64,000 nt of DNA. Source: Bacteroidota bacterium (GTDB taxonomy: Bacteria; Bacteroidota; Bacteroidia; B-17B0; Aurantibacillaceae). The notes under the pieces are model-generated. The model saw only the letters and a list, made by a program, of their open reading frames with translations. It did not search any database and was not told the origin of the DNA. Shown here piece by piece: positions 25,495 through 34,766 of the stretch (its first letter is position 1; every line of letters starts with the position of its first letter). The stretch covers positions 1 to 64,000 of the forward strand of contig JADBXZ010000043.1 in NCBI GenBank assembly GCA_020403265.1, written 5' to 3'. A program made the translations under genes and the position numbers.

Positions 25495-26841
25495 TTATCT
25501 TGGACTACCACCTGAACGACCCCCTCCGCCACTGCCGGAACTTCTTCCCCCTCCGCTACTTCCACTGCTTCCACTTGTGCTTCTGCCTTCACTGCTGCTA
25601 CCTGAATTCCAACTGCCGCTAGAGCCGGAATTCCAAATACTATTGCTGCTTCTGCCACTATTTTGGTTACCTGAATTGGTATTTGATGGCGTGCCTGAAT
25701 TGCTTCGGATATTTCCTTGCCCGCTTGAGTTATTATTGTTATCGTTACTGCTAGAATTAGTCCAACGACCACCGTTATTGGATTGGTTTGAATTATCCTG
25801 AGTAGCATTGGTATTTCTCACTCCACCGTTTCTTGGTGAATTATTTATTACAGGATTTTCGTTAGAAGATGAATTTGTTTGAAAATTTGTAGCGTTATTC
25901 GAACGGGCTGAGCCGGTTGAATTGGAATTACCAATATTGTTGCTAGAAGTAGCACGTTTACTAATTTCTATAAAGCGTGGATTGGTCTCCTGCTGTTTTT
26001 GAATTTCGTTAAAAAATTGGTTTCTAACATTGTCAAACTCTGAAGGTACTTGCATTCCGGCAAATGAATTGCGAGGAGAATTACTTCCACCAACACCTGC
26101 TCCGCGCGGACCATATTGATATGAGCTATTTGGATCAAAAGAATTATAATAACCCCAACCATTGTTCCAATTATTATTTCCCCAGTTGTTGTTCCAATTG
26201 TTATTTCCCCAACCATTGTTCCATCCGTTGTTCCAATTGTTATACCCCCAACCATTGTTCCATCCGTTGTTCCAATTGTTATTTCCCCAACCATTGTTCC
26301 ATCCGTTATTCCAATTGTTGTATCCCCATCCATTGTTCCATCCGTTATTCCAGTTGTTGTATCCCCATCCATTGTTAGGGCAATTCCAACAATTAGAGAA
26401 ACCTACACCAAAATTGGGATTGAATGCATTACTTGGCATCCAATTGTAAGTACTGTAAATACTTTGCCCCCACATTGCCGGGTTTTGATTGTAATAATAC
26501 GAGTTGGTGTAATAATTATCATAATAACCAGCTCCATCAACATTATTATGAAAGCGTCTTACTCTCGATGCGTATTGGTGGTCATAGTAATCATCTCCAC
26601 TGAATGATGGGTCTTGATAATACGGATTCTTATTTATTCGTTCTTGTTCGGCTGCTTTTTGCGCTTCTTTTTGCGCGGCAAATTCCATTTGCTTTTTATA
26701 CTCTTCCGCTTGTTTAATTTTGGCGAGTCTCTTCTCCTCCACCGGTGTGGCATAGGCATCATCTGTAGCTGTAACTTTTTCTAACTTACATGAAGATAAA
26801 ACTGAACCAGTTACAATTGCTAATAAAAATAATTTTTTCAT
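25495..26841 (-). CDS. asparagine/tryptophan-repeat lipoprotein of low complexity
   Basis: Not recognised as a known family. The 448-residue product has a lipoprotein signal (LSSC, Cys18), a short charged coiled segment (35-70), then a Y/N-rich part with a CWNC pair (151-154). Residues 159-232 are repeats of the 13-mer WG(Y/N)NNWNNGWNNG. The tail (300-448) is almost only Ser, Gly, Asn and Arg, ending GGGGRSGGSPR. The composition resembles prion-like or adhesive low-complexity domains. It is probably an outer-membrane-anchored surface protein, co-transcribed with the FadL-like barrel. Confidence 0.75.
   Translation of the reverse strand: MKKLFLLAIVTGSVLSSCKLEKVTATDDAYATPVEEKRLAKIKQAEEYKKQMEFAAQKEAQKAAEQERINKNPYYQDPSFSGDDYYDHQYASRVRRFHNNVDGAGYYDNYYTNSYYYNQNPAMWGQSIYSTYNWMPSNAFNPNFGVGFSNCWNCPNNGWGYNNWNNGWNNGWGYNNWNNGWNNGWGNNNWNNGWNNGWGYNNWNNGWNNGWGNNNWNNNWGNNNWNNGWGYYNSFDPNSSYQYGPRGAGVGGSNSPRNSFAGMQVPSEFDNVRNQFFNEIQKQQETNPRFIEISKRATSSNNIGNSNSTGSARSNNATNFQTNSSSNENPVINNSPRNGGVRNTNATQDNSNQSNNGGRWTNSSSNDNNNNSSGQGNIRSNSGTPSNTNSGNQNSGRSSNSIWNSGSSGSWNSGSSSEGRSTSGSSGSSGGGRSSGSGGGGRSGGSPR
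26146..26373 (-). repeat. 39-bp coding tandem repeat
   Basis: Tandem copies of a 39-base unit encode the 13-residue motif WG(Y/N)NNWNNGWNNG: four full copies followed by two shortened ones. Copies differ mainly at codons, and the Y/N position changes, so units have been exchanged and drifted. The low-complexity period makes length variation by slippage likely. Confidence 0.85.
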
Positions 26842-26878
26842 ATGATAACAATTTAGGTTATGGCGGAAGATTTATACG

Positions 26879-26909
26879 TAAATTTACTACTTTTAACGCA
26901 CATTTACAA
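26879..26909 (-). promoter_or_regulatory. promoter of the repeat lipoprotein operon
   Basis: On the minus strand TTG (26909-26907), a 20-base spacer and TAAATTTA (26886-26879) fit the Bacteroidota -33/-7 pattern. It lies 38 bases before the lipoprotein ATG, in the divergent region shared with proS. Confidence 0.5.
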
Positions 26910-26955
26910 GTATAACAACGATTAAGTATTAATAAACATCAAGTTAACAAATTTT

Positions 26956-28434
26956 ATGAGCGAAGTAATTACACCAAGGGAGAAAGATTACAGCAAGTGG
27001 TATAACGATATAGTTGTTGAAGCGGATTTGGCAGACCACAGTAGCGTGAGAGGCTGTATGGTAATTAAACCGCATGGTTACGCAATATGGGAAAAAATGC
27101 AACAAGCACTTGATAAAATGTTTAAAGACACAGGTCACGTGAATGCATATTTTCCATTATTTATTCCAAAAAGTTTATTTGAAGCGGAAGAAAAGAATGC
27201 TGAAGGTTTTGCTAAAGAATGTGCTGTGGTAACCCATTACCGTTTAAAAAATAATCCTAACGAAAAAGGAAAACTAATGGTTGACCCGGAAGCGAAGTTG
27301 GAAGAGGAATTAATTGTGAGACCGACTAGCGAGGCAATTATATGGAATACTTATAAAACCTGGATAGAAAGCTATAGGGATTTACCAATTTTAGTTAACC
27401 AATGGGCAAACGTTGTTCGCTGGGAAATGCGTACACGTTTGTTTTTAAGAACGGCTGAGTTCCTATGGCAAGAAGGACACACAGCGCATGCAACAAAAGA
27501 AGAGGCCATTGCAGAAACTAAACAAATGTTAGATGTTTACGCTGATTTTGTTGAAAATTGGATGGCTGTACCTGTAATAAAAGGCGTAAAAACAGCTAAT
27601 GAACGATTTGCCGGGGCAGATGACACATATTGTATCGAGGCACTTATGCAAGATGGGAAAGCTCTGCAAGCAGGAACATCTCATTTTTTAGGTCAGAATT
27701 TTGCTAAAGCATTTGACGTTAAATTTGTAACCAAAGAAAACAAACAAGAATATGTTTGGGCTACCAGTTGGGGCGTTAGCACACGTTTAATGGGTGCTCT
27801 AATCATGAGCCATAGCGATAATCATGGTTTAGTAATTCCTCCAAAGTTAGCACCAACACAGGTAGTAATCATTCCTATTTACAAAGGCGAAGAAGGTTTA
27901 AAAAAAGTAAGCGATGTAGCAAACGATATTAAAAAACGCTTACAACAAAAAAACATTTCCGTGAAATATGACGACCGCGACAGCCACCGTCCGGGTTGGA
28001 AATTTGCAGAGTATGAGTTAAAGGGCATACCTGTAAGAATAACGGTAGGAGAGCGCGATTTAGCTAACGGGACAATTGAAGTTGCGAGACGCGATGACTT
28101 AACAAAGACAACGATCCAATTAACTGAATTAGATAATTACATAGAGAACCTATTGACGGAAATTCAATCATCATTACTTCAAAAAGCTCAAGCAAGAATG
28201 AAGGATCTTACTACCAGGGTTGACACCTATGATGAATTTAAAAAAGTATTAGATAGTAAGGCCGGTTTTGTTTATGCACACTGGGACGGTACGCCGGAAA
28301 CTGAAGAAAAAATAAAAGAAGAAACAAAAGCAACCATTAGATGTATACCTATAAATAACCCATTGGAAGACGGTGTTTGCATTTATTCAGGTAAACCAAG
28401 TCAACAGAGGGTGTTGTTTGCAAGAGCTTATTAA
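26956..28434 (+). CDS. proS: proline--tRNA ligase, short archaeal/eukaryotic-type
   Basis: Charges tRNA-Pro with proline. The 492-residue class II synthetase lacks the large editing insertion of the Escherichia coli-type enzyme and has the short-type layout: motif 1 region [11 protein letters not shown] near 37-47, motif 2 [26 protein letters not shown] near 156-181, motif 3 [28 protein letters not shown] near 275-302, the anticodon-binding domain, and a C-terminal domain ending RVLFARAY. This type is the usual one in Bacteroidota. ATG 26956. The next gene begins 15 bases after it. Confidence 0.94.
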   Translation: MSEVITPREKDYSKWYNDIVVEADLADHSSVRGCMVIKPHGYAIWEKMQQALDKMFKDTGHVNAYFPLFIPKSLFEAEEKNAEGFAKECAVVTHYRLKNNPNEKGKLMVDPEAKLEEELIVRPTSEAIIWNTYKTWIESYRDLPILVNQWANVVRWEMRTRLFLRTAEFLWQEGHTAHATKEEAIAETKQMLDVYADFVENWMAVPVIKGVKTANERFAGADDTYCIEALMQDGKALQAGTSHFLGQNFAKAFDVKFVTKENKQEYVWATSWGVSTRLMGALIMSHSDNHGLVIPPKLAPTQVVIIPIYKGEEGLKKVSDVANDIKKRLQQKNISVKYDDRDSHRPGWKFAEYELKGIPVRITVGERDLANGTIEVARRDDLTKTTIQLTELDNYIENLLTEIQSSLLQKAQARMKDLTTRVDTYDEFKKVLDSKAGFVYAHWDGTPETEEKIKEETKATIRCIPINNPLEDGVCIYSGKPSQQRVLFARAY

Positions 28435-28449
28435 TCAAATTAGTCGTTT

Positions 28450-29169
28450 ATGAAATCAAATGAGCAAAACCAAAACGAAATCATATTAAAATTATTATCT
28501 GAAAAATCGGTAATGAAGCAAGATGTGTTTAACAACACAATTGAAGCGTTTAACCGAATAAAAGATACAATTAAAACTCGTGCTGAAAATTTAAGTAATG
28601 AAATAAGCCGAATTGATAAACGTGTAAATATCCAATATAAAGATACCAACGCACAAGCTGCTCAATTAAAAGTAGCAGGCGATGTTTTGGAATTTTACAT
28701 GCACACAAACGTTTTTGAATTCGACAAAAGTCACCCGATGTTTAAAACGGGTTACATCAAATCAAATGAATTGAATTCGTTTTGCGGTATCATAAACGTT
28801 TATAATTTTTTAGCCGATAGTTTTAAATTTAACCGATTAAATGATTTAGGCTACTTAATTGCGAGAATCTTTATAAACCGCGAAAAAAAATTTTTCATTG
28901 AAACACGTACTCAAATTGGTTACAAATATGCCAACTTTAGTGCTGAGCCCATAAGTGAAGAAGATATTGTGGACGTAATCAACGAACTTATCATTTTTGC
29001 CGTTAGTTTTGATTTGTTTACACCGCCTTATGAAGCCGTCAAACAAGTAAGCGTGATGGAAATACAGGAAAAAGCAAATAGCAATGCTTTAAGAACAGGT
29101 AAACGTCTTGGATACTCATCCGGTTCCGGCAGCACAACCAACTTTTTTGATGAAGAAATACACCTTTAA
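28450..29169 (+). CDS. uncharacterised 239-residue protein after proS
   Basis: Not recognised. The soluble product has a helical N-terminal third with coiled-coil character (residues 25-55, NRIKDTIKTRAENLSNEISRIDK), then a mixed domain including EFYMHTNVFEFDKSHPMFKTGY and RIFINREKKFFIETRTQIGYKY, and a Ser/Gly-rich linker before an acidic end (FFDEEIHL). No signal peptide or membrane segment. It lies 15 bases after proS, suggesting read-through expression, but no functional link is evident. Confidence 0.7.
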   Translation: MKSNEQNQNEIILKLLSEKSVMKQDVFNNTIEAFNRIKDTIKTRAENLSNEISRIDKRVNIQYKDTNAQAAQLKVAGDVLEFYMHTNVFEFDKSHPMFKTGYIKSNELNSFCGIINVYNFLADSFKFNRLNDLGYLIARIFINREKKFFIETRTQIGYKYANFSAEPISEEDIVDVINELIIFAVSFDLFTPPYEAVKQVSVMEIQEKANSNALRTGKRLGYSSGSGSTTNFFDEEIHL

Positions 29170-29242
29170 GATTAATTAAACAGTATTAATTTAATCATAC
29201 TTTTTCTACGATTATTGCGTTAGTACATAATCTCAAATAAAG

Positions 29243-31060
29243 ATGCTAAAAAGTTCATCCTACCAAACACCGGCAAACAGGCTTTTAATGCTTGTTGGTT
29301 TAATGGTTGGATTGTGTTTAGTTACTTTTCAAATCATTGGCACAAATCTCGGTTATTTTCCCGGCGATTTAGTTGATGGAAGGCTTAACCTTTATTTTTT
29401 AGAACATGTATACAGTTATATATGCGGCAACGTTTCATCATTTTGGGATGTACCATTTATGTACCCTGAGAAAAATGTGCTCGCGTATTCTGATAACTTA
29501 ATTGGTTCCTCACCTGTTTATATCTTGTTCAGACTACTTCAATTCAACAGTCATCACTCTTATCAGCTGTGGTATGTATCGGTTACCAGCATCAACTATT
29601 TATGTGCTTATTATTTTTTGAATTACCTTTTTAAAAATAGTCAAGCTGCAATACTTGGCGCATTCGTGTTTGCATTTTCATTAGCATTACAATCGCAGTT
29701 AACACATTCGCAAACTTTCCCACGCTACGCTATACCAATGGCTTTTTTGGCTGCACTAAAATTTCAGGAAAACCTTAAATTAAAATATTTGCTTTACGCG
29801 CTTTTATGGGTTGTTTATGAAATTTATTGTGTTGTTTATCTGGGTTTAATGCTTGCCATTCCCTTAGGGATTTATTTGGCACTTATTTTATTTAATGCAA
29901 TTTTTATAGAAAAGAAAATTCAACTAAATCTTCGTTGGTTACTTAAATTAAGTGGAACAGGCCTTTTCATTCTGTCTTTATTAATTTTATTAATGTTTAA
30001 TTATTTAAAAAGAAGAAATCATGCAGAATATGCTCATTACTTATCGGTGGTTGATTCAGTACCAACACTCACATCTTATTTCTACAGCCAATTTGGAAGT
30101 TTACTTTGGAATTCATTAAGTAGAATTGGTGAAACAACCAAAGCGTGGTGGGATCATCAATTGTTTTCCGGTTTAATAACAACAGTTTCGTATTTAATAG
30201 GATTTGCATTAGTTGCATGGCAATTGATTAAAAACAAATTCAACATCTTTAAATTAGATCATACATTTCAATTGATGTTTGTTGGATTAATACTATTCTT
30301 CATTTACTTAAGGGTTCAACACCACTCCCCTTACATTGCAGTTTATTACTTACCCGGTTTCAGTGCCATGCGCTCAATGACACGAATCATCAATATTGAA
30401 TTGTTGTTTTTTTCAATTTGTGTTGCGTTTATTTATTTGAGATTTAACTCAAGCAATGTGCTAAAAAATAATATCCTGTTTTATAGCATCTTCACACTGT
30501 TAATAATTGATAACTACTTTAAACCCGAATACGCTCATCGCTCAGAGGTTACATCTTCTTTAAACCGATTAAAGGCACTTGATAAGGTATGCGAAAAACT
30601 ACCTCCGAATTCAATTATCAGTTATGAACCTCAATTTATTGACATAAAAGAAGCCAAAGCCTTACACTTGGATGCTATGTTAGCAGCTCAAAAATTTAAA
30701 TTACATTGTTTAAACGGCTATACCGGTAATTGCCTTTCTGCATTTAAAAACTTCATGAACTATCCTTCTACCGAAAATCGTAAAACCTGGTTAAAAGAAA
30801 ACGTATTAAATGCTGATACACTATATGTTATACGCACTTCTGACTTAGTTGAGAAAATAGACTTGGCAAACTATTATCAGCATAATCCTGTTATAACCAA
30901 ATCAGAAAAAATCAGAAAACTAATTAAAGACATTGAAGCCAATGAAGACCTCATGAAACAGATTGATGTGAAAGCGAAGAAAAAAAACATCCCTCTTAAA
31001 ACCATGGTAATTATGGATGCATTATGGATGTATAAACAAGAAACACATACACCATTTTAA
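29243..31060 (+). CDS. polytopic membrane protein, GT-C glycosyltransferase-like
   Basis: A 605-residue inner-membrane protein with about ten to eleven hydrophobic segments over residues 10-425 and a soluble C-terminal domain of about 170 residues. The first extracytoplasmic loop carries GDLVDGRLNLYFLEHVYSY, an acidic motif after the first membrane segment like that of GT-C glycosyltransferases using lipid-linked sugars. I infer a GT-C enzyme; donor and acceptor are unknown. ATG 29243, preceded by a 73-base gap, and convergent with pheT. Confidence 0.6.
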   Translation: MLKSSSYQTPANRLLMLVGLMVGLCLVTFQIIGTNLGYFPGDLVDGRLNLYFLEHVYSYICGNVSSFWDVPFMYPEKNVLAYSDNLIGSSPVYILFRLLQFNSHHSYQLWYVSVTSINYLCAYYFLNYLFKNSQAAILGAFVFAFSLALQSQLTHSQTFPRYAIPMAFLAALKFQENLKLKYLLYALLWVVYEIYCVVYLGLMLAIPLGIYLALILFNAIFIEKKIQLNLRWLLKLSGTGLFILSLLILLMFNYLKRRNHAEYAHYLSVVDSVPTLTSYFYSQFGSLLWNSLSRIGETTKAWWDHQLFSGLITTVSYLIGFALVAWQLIKNKFNIFKLDHTFQLMFVGLILFFIYLRVQHHSPYIAVYYLPGFSAMRSMTRIINIELLFFSICVAFIYLRFNSSNVLKNNILFYSIFTLLIIDNYFKPEYAHRSEVTSSLNRLKALDKVCEKLPPNSIISYEPQFIDIKEAKALHLDAMLAAQKFKLHCLNGYTGNCLSAFKNFMNYPSTENRKTWLKENVLNADTLYVIRTSDLVEKIDLANYYQHNPVITKSEKIRKLIKDIEANEDLMKQIDVKAKKKNIPLKTMVIMDALWMYKQETHTPF

Positions 31061-31084
31061 TATTAGAGTATTCTCCTAAATTTA

Positions 31085-33508
31085 TTATCTCAGTTCGGCA
31101 CTAACTTTTTCTTTGTAATTTTTAATTAGTTTTTCCATCACCCCGTCAATTTGTTTTTCCGTTAGCGTCGCTTCTGTATTTTCGAGTGTAAAACTCAAAG
31201 CATATGATTTTTTCCCACCTAATTTCTCACCTTCGTAAATATCAAAAATATTTACATCCTTCAATAATTTTTTCTCCGTGGTAAACGCAATCTCACGCAA
31301 ATGCTCGTATTGCACAGATTTATCAATTAATAAGGCCAAATCTCTTCTAACTGATGGGAATTTGCTTAATTCTTCTAAAACTATCTTTTGTTTACTTTTT
31401 TGTTTTACAAGACGCTCTACATTTAAAATCGCACAAAAAACAGCCTGGTCTATATCGTGTGCATTTAGTAAAACTTTGCCCAATTTTCCTGCCTCAGCAA
31501 TAATAGAACCATTATGCATAAGCGCAATACCATACTCAAATTTTGGATTATTGGACAACTCCGTTTTAACTTCTGTAATACCACACTTAAGTAAAAGTTG
31601 TGTAATGATATTTTTCAAATGATAAATATCAGATTGTAAAGCTAAACCATTGGTATTTTCAGCTAAAAATTGACCTGTAATAAATACACTTAACTGCTTT
31701 TGTTCAGTATACGGTGTATCTGCACTACCTGATTTAACGTATGTTCTACCAAATTCAAATAATTTTAAATCGTTGCTTTTTCTATTGATATTGTAACTAA
31801 TTGCGTCCAAACCACTGTGAATTAAGTCGCTCCGCATCACGTTTAAATCTGAACTTAATGGATTGACCACATAAACAAGTTGCTCTTTTTGATCAAAGTA
31901 TTTATCCGAAATAAGGCTTAAATTCATCATCTCATTAAATCCAAATCCTACTAATAAATTACTCAATTCATATTCTGTTGAACCGGCATAATTATATGAT
32001 TCGTTAAAAGCTGTGTAAGAGATGGCTTTGCTTACTTCAACGTTGTTATAACCATAAATTCTCATGATCTCTTCAATCACATCTGCCTCGCGTGTTACAT
32101 CCGTTTTATAACGCGGAACGTTTAACAACAAAGCATCATTTCCTTCATTTTCAATTTCTATTCCTAAATTAGTAATAATGCTTTTGATAATTCCTTTATC
32201 AATGGCTTTACCAATTAAGGCATTACAATTTGTGAATGAAAATGCGATTTTATATGGTGCTAATTTTTCAGGGTAATGATCTTTGATATCCATACTCAAA
32301 AAACCACCAGCTAACTCAAATATCAAATTAGCAGCCATCGTCAAGGCAGTAACTGTCATTTCAGGATCCGTACCTCTTTCGAAACGAAAAGAAGAATCCG
32401 TTTTTAATCCATGAGTTTTTGCTGTTTTTCGTACAACACCCGCATCAAAATAAGCACTCTCAAGGAAGATTGAAGTTGTTGCAGAAGATACACCGCTTTG
32501 TTTGCCTCCAAAAACACCTGCTAAACACATAACCTCCTTTGAATCTGCAATAACCAAATCTGATTTCTTTAATTCGCGCTCGATCCCATCTAAAGTTATC
32601 AATCGTTCATTATCATTTGCAAACCTTACATTAACTTCTTTTCCTTCAATAGCATTTAAATCAAAGGCATGCAAAGGTTGACCTAAATGATGTAAAACAT
32701 AATTTGTAACGTCAACAATGTTATTAATCGGCTTAACACCAATTGCATTTAAAGCTTGTTTCAACCAATCCGGACTATCCTTTACGGTTATTCCTGAAAT
32801 AATTAACCCACTGTATCGCGGACAGGCTAAATTGTTCATTACATTTATTGAAACATTATTAACTGTACCGGCTTCTGGTAAAGATTGAAGGTGAGATAAA
32901 TTAATTGTTAATGGCGAACCCGGATTTTTTGAATTATGAATTGCGATTAAATCCCTGGCAACGCCAAGGTGTGATGCAGCATCACTTCTATTAGGTGTTA
33001 ATCCAATTTCAAATACATCGTCATTATCAAGCTGATAAAAAGTACTTACAGATTCTCCGACGTTTACGTTCTCCGGTAAAACAATAATACCGGCATGACT
33101 GCTACCTAGTCCGATTTCATCTTCGGCGCAAAGCATACCTTCACTAACTGCACCTCTAATTTTAGACTTTTTTATTTCAAATGGTTCTCCCGTATTTGGA
33201 AATAACTTTGCGCCAACAGTTGCAACAACAACCTTTTGACCGGCTTCCACATTTGGCGCACCACAAACTATATCTAACACTTGGTTATTACCAATGGTTA
33301 CTTTTGTTAATTTTAATTTATCTGCATCCGGATGTTTGGTACATTCAAGCACTTGCCCAATAACTAAGCCTTTTAAACCACCTTTAACGGTTTCGTACTG
33401 CTCAACACCTTCTACTTCCAAACCTGAAGATGTTAAAAGTGTTGCGATTTGTTCTGATGAATAGTTTGATTTAACTATACTATTTAACCATTTATAGGAA
33501 ATTTTCAT
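31085..33508 (-). CDS. pheT: phenylalanine--tRNA ligase beta subunit
   Basis: Forms the alpha2-beta2 PheRS that charges tRNA-Phe. The 807-residue chain has an N-terminal OB-fold tRNA-binding domain (about 40-150; HPDADKLKLTKVTIG, IVCGAPN), B3/B4 editing domain (about 215-385), B5 domain (about 400-480), a catalytic-like core, and a C-terminal ferredoxin-fold anticodon-binding domain (about 715-807; KFPSVRRDLALLID). Length is normal. pheS is not adjacent, as is common in this phylum. ATG 33508. Confidence 0.95.
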   Translation of the reverse strand: MKISYKWLNSIVKSNYSSEQIATLLTSSGLEVEGVEQYETVKGGLKGLVIGQVLECTKHPDADKLKLTKVTIGNNQVLDIVCGAPNVEAGQKVVVATVGAKLFPNTGEPFEIKKSKIRGAVSEGMLCAEDEIGLGSSHAGIIVLPENVNVGESVSTFYQLDNDDVFEIGLTPNRSDAASHLGVARDLIAIHNSKNPGSPLTINLSHLQSLPEAGTVNNVSINVMNNLACPRYSGLIISGITVKDSPDWLKQALNAIGVKPINNIVDVTNYVLHHLGQPLHAFDLNAIEGKEVNVRFANDNERLITLDGIERELKKSDLVIADSKEVMCLAGVFGGKQSGVSSATTSIFLESAYFDAGVVRKTAKTHGLKTDSSFRFERGTDPEMTVTALTMAANLIFELAGGFLSMDIKDHYPEKLAPYKIAFSFTNCNALIGKAIDKGIIKSIITNLGIEIENEGNDALLLNVPRYKTDVTREADVIEEIMRIYGYNNVEVSKAISYTAFNESYNYAGSTEYELSNLLVGFGFNEMMNLSLISDKYFDQKEQLVYVVNPLSSDLNVMRSDLIHSGLDAISYNINRKSNDLKLFEFGRTYVKSGSADTPYTEQKQLSVFITGQFLAENTNGLALQSDIYHLKNIITQLLLKCGITEVKTELSNNPKFEYGIALMHNGSIIAEAGKLGKVLLNAHDIDQAVFCAILNVERLVKQKSKQKIVLEELSKFPSVRRDLALLIDKSVQYEHLREIAFTTEKKLLKDVNIFDIYEGEKLGGKKSYALSFTLENTEATLTEKQIDGVMEKLIKNYKEKVSAELR

Positions 33509-33622
33509 GAATTAAAACTATGTTTAAATAAGTTCTAAATTTAATAAAATATAACTAATGAAAGGATTTAATAACTAAAGAAAATCCACCAATTATATCT
33601 GGCAACATAAACTAAAATTAAG

Positions 33623-33630
33623 TAAATTTG
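33623..33630 (+). promoter_or_regulatory. -7 element TAAATTTG for the secreted nuclease gene
   Basis: TAAATTTG is an exact match to TAnnTTTG, 14 bases before the ATG at 33645. No convincing -33 TTG was found upstream. Confidence 0.4.
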
Positions 33631-33644
33631 GTATTTAACAAATT

Positions 33645-34694
33645 ATGAAAAAAGCACTTTTAAAGTTTATAGCCACTTTGTTGTTTTGCAATTCTTTCGC
33701 ACTTATCGCTCAAATACCTTTAGGTTATTATAATTCAGCACAAGGTTTATATGGTAATAATCTAAAAATTGCATTATACAACATTATTAAAAATCATAAT
33801 ATTTTACTTTATAATTCTCTTTGGACATCCTTTCAAAAAACAGATGTTAAACCCAATGGAAAAGTTTGGGACATATACAGCTTTAAACCTGTTGGTGCTC
33901 AGCCCTATGAATATACGTTTGTTACCAACCAATGTGGAAGTTACAATTCGGAAGGAGACTGCTATAACAGAGAGCATAGTTGGCCTCAAAGTTGGTTCGC
34001 AAGTGCCAACGGACCTAATGCCGATTTATTTCATATTTATCCAACGGATGGTAAAGTAAATAATGACAGAGGGAATTTCCCTTATGGCAAAGTTGGAGTT
34101 GCAAGCTTAACTACACAAAATGGAAGTAAACTCGGTAACTGTATTAGCCCCGGCTATAGCCTTACTGTTTTTGAGCCCATTGATGAGTTTAAAGGTGACC
34201 TTGCAAGAAGCTACTTTTATATGTGTACCCGTTACTATAGCGAAGATGCAACTTGGTCAAGTTCCGACGCCACAAACAAAAGTATAATTTTACCGTGGCA
34301 ACTAAATTTATTAATGCAATGGCATCAGCAAGACCCTGTAAGTGCAAAAGAAATTGCAAGAAATGATAGTATTTATAAAATTCAAAACAACCGTAACCCA
34401 TTTATTGATAACCCAATTTGGGTGAATGCAATTTGGGCTCAAGATGCCGGAATTGAAGAACTGTATACAAAAAAATTAACTATTTTTCCAAATCCTGTTA
34501 ACAACTATTTTGAGTTGCAGATAGCCAACACAGATAACTGCCATATCAATATCTATAGTTACACCGGTAAATTAATAACCGAGTTGGAATTAAAAGGAAA
34601 TATTGTTTATACAGACAATCTAACACCAGGACTATATTATTTTATTGGGCATCAGGGCCAATACTCTTTTAAGGGAAATTTCATAAAACAGTAG
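33645..34694 (+). CDS. secreted endonuclease I with T9SS C-terminal signal
   Basis: A 349-residue extracellular nuclease of the EndA/NucM (endonuclease I) family, cutting DNA and perhaps RNA. Signal peptide at 1-22. The ββα-metal core is seen in CYNREHSWPQSWF (catalytic His111) and ADLFHIYPTDGKVNNDRGNFPYG (His130, Asn140). The last 75 residues form a type A T9SS sorting domain (IFPNPVNNYFELQI...YSYTGKLI...LTPGLYYF). So it is exported across the outer membrane and may be bound at the surface. Likely used for nucleic acid scavenging. Single-gene unit between pheT and rfbB. Confidence 0.88.
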   Translation: MKKALLKFIATLLFCNSFALIAQIPLGYYNSAQGLYGNNLKIALYNIIKNHNILLYNSLWTSFQKTDVKPNGKVWDIYSFKPVGAQPYEYTFVTNQCGSYNSEGDCYNREHSWPQSWFASANGPNADLFHIYPTDGKVNNDRGNFPYGKVGVASLTTQNGSKLGNCISPGYSLTVFEPIDEFKGDLARSYFYMCTRYYSEDATWSSSDATNKSIILPWQLNLLMQWHQQDPVSAKEIARNDSIYKIQNNRNPFIDNPIWVNAIWAQDAGIEELYTKKLTIFPNPVNNYFELQIANTDNCHINIYSYTGKLITELELKGNIVYTDNLTPGLYYFIGHQGQYSFKGNFIKQ

Positions 34695-34766
34695 CTGTTA
34701 ATCAATCTTAAAAAGAAATTATTCAACTAAAAAAAATTATAACTTTAGAAACTAATTAAAGAAAAC

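Noticed and set aside
26146-26373. CRISPR-like periodic repeat
   Set aside because: The 39-base units are contiguous without spacers and stay in frame as a WG(Y/N)NNWNNGWNNG coding repeat.
25968-26449. Three long ORFs in other frames of the repeat region (25968-26372, 26064-26378, 26162-26449)
   Set aside because: They are shadows of the low-complexity repeat; the frame with a signal peptide, lipobox and five-base link to the FadL-like gene is the real one.
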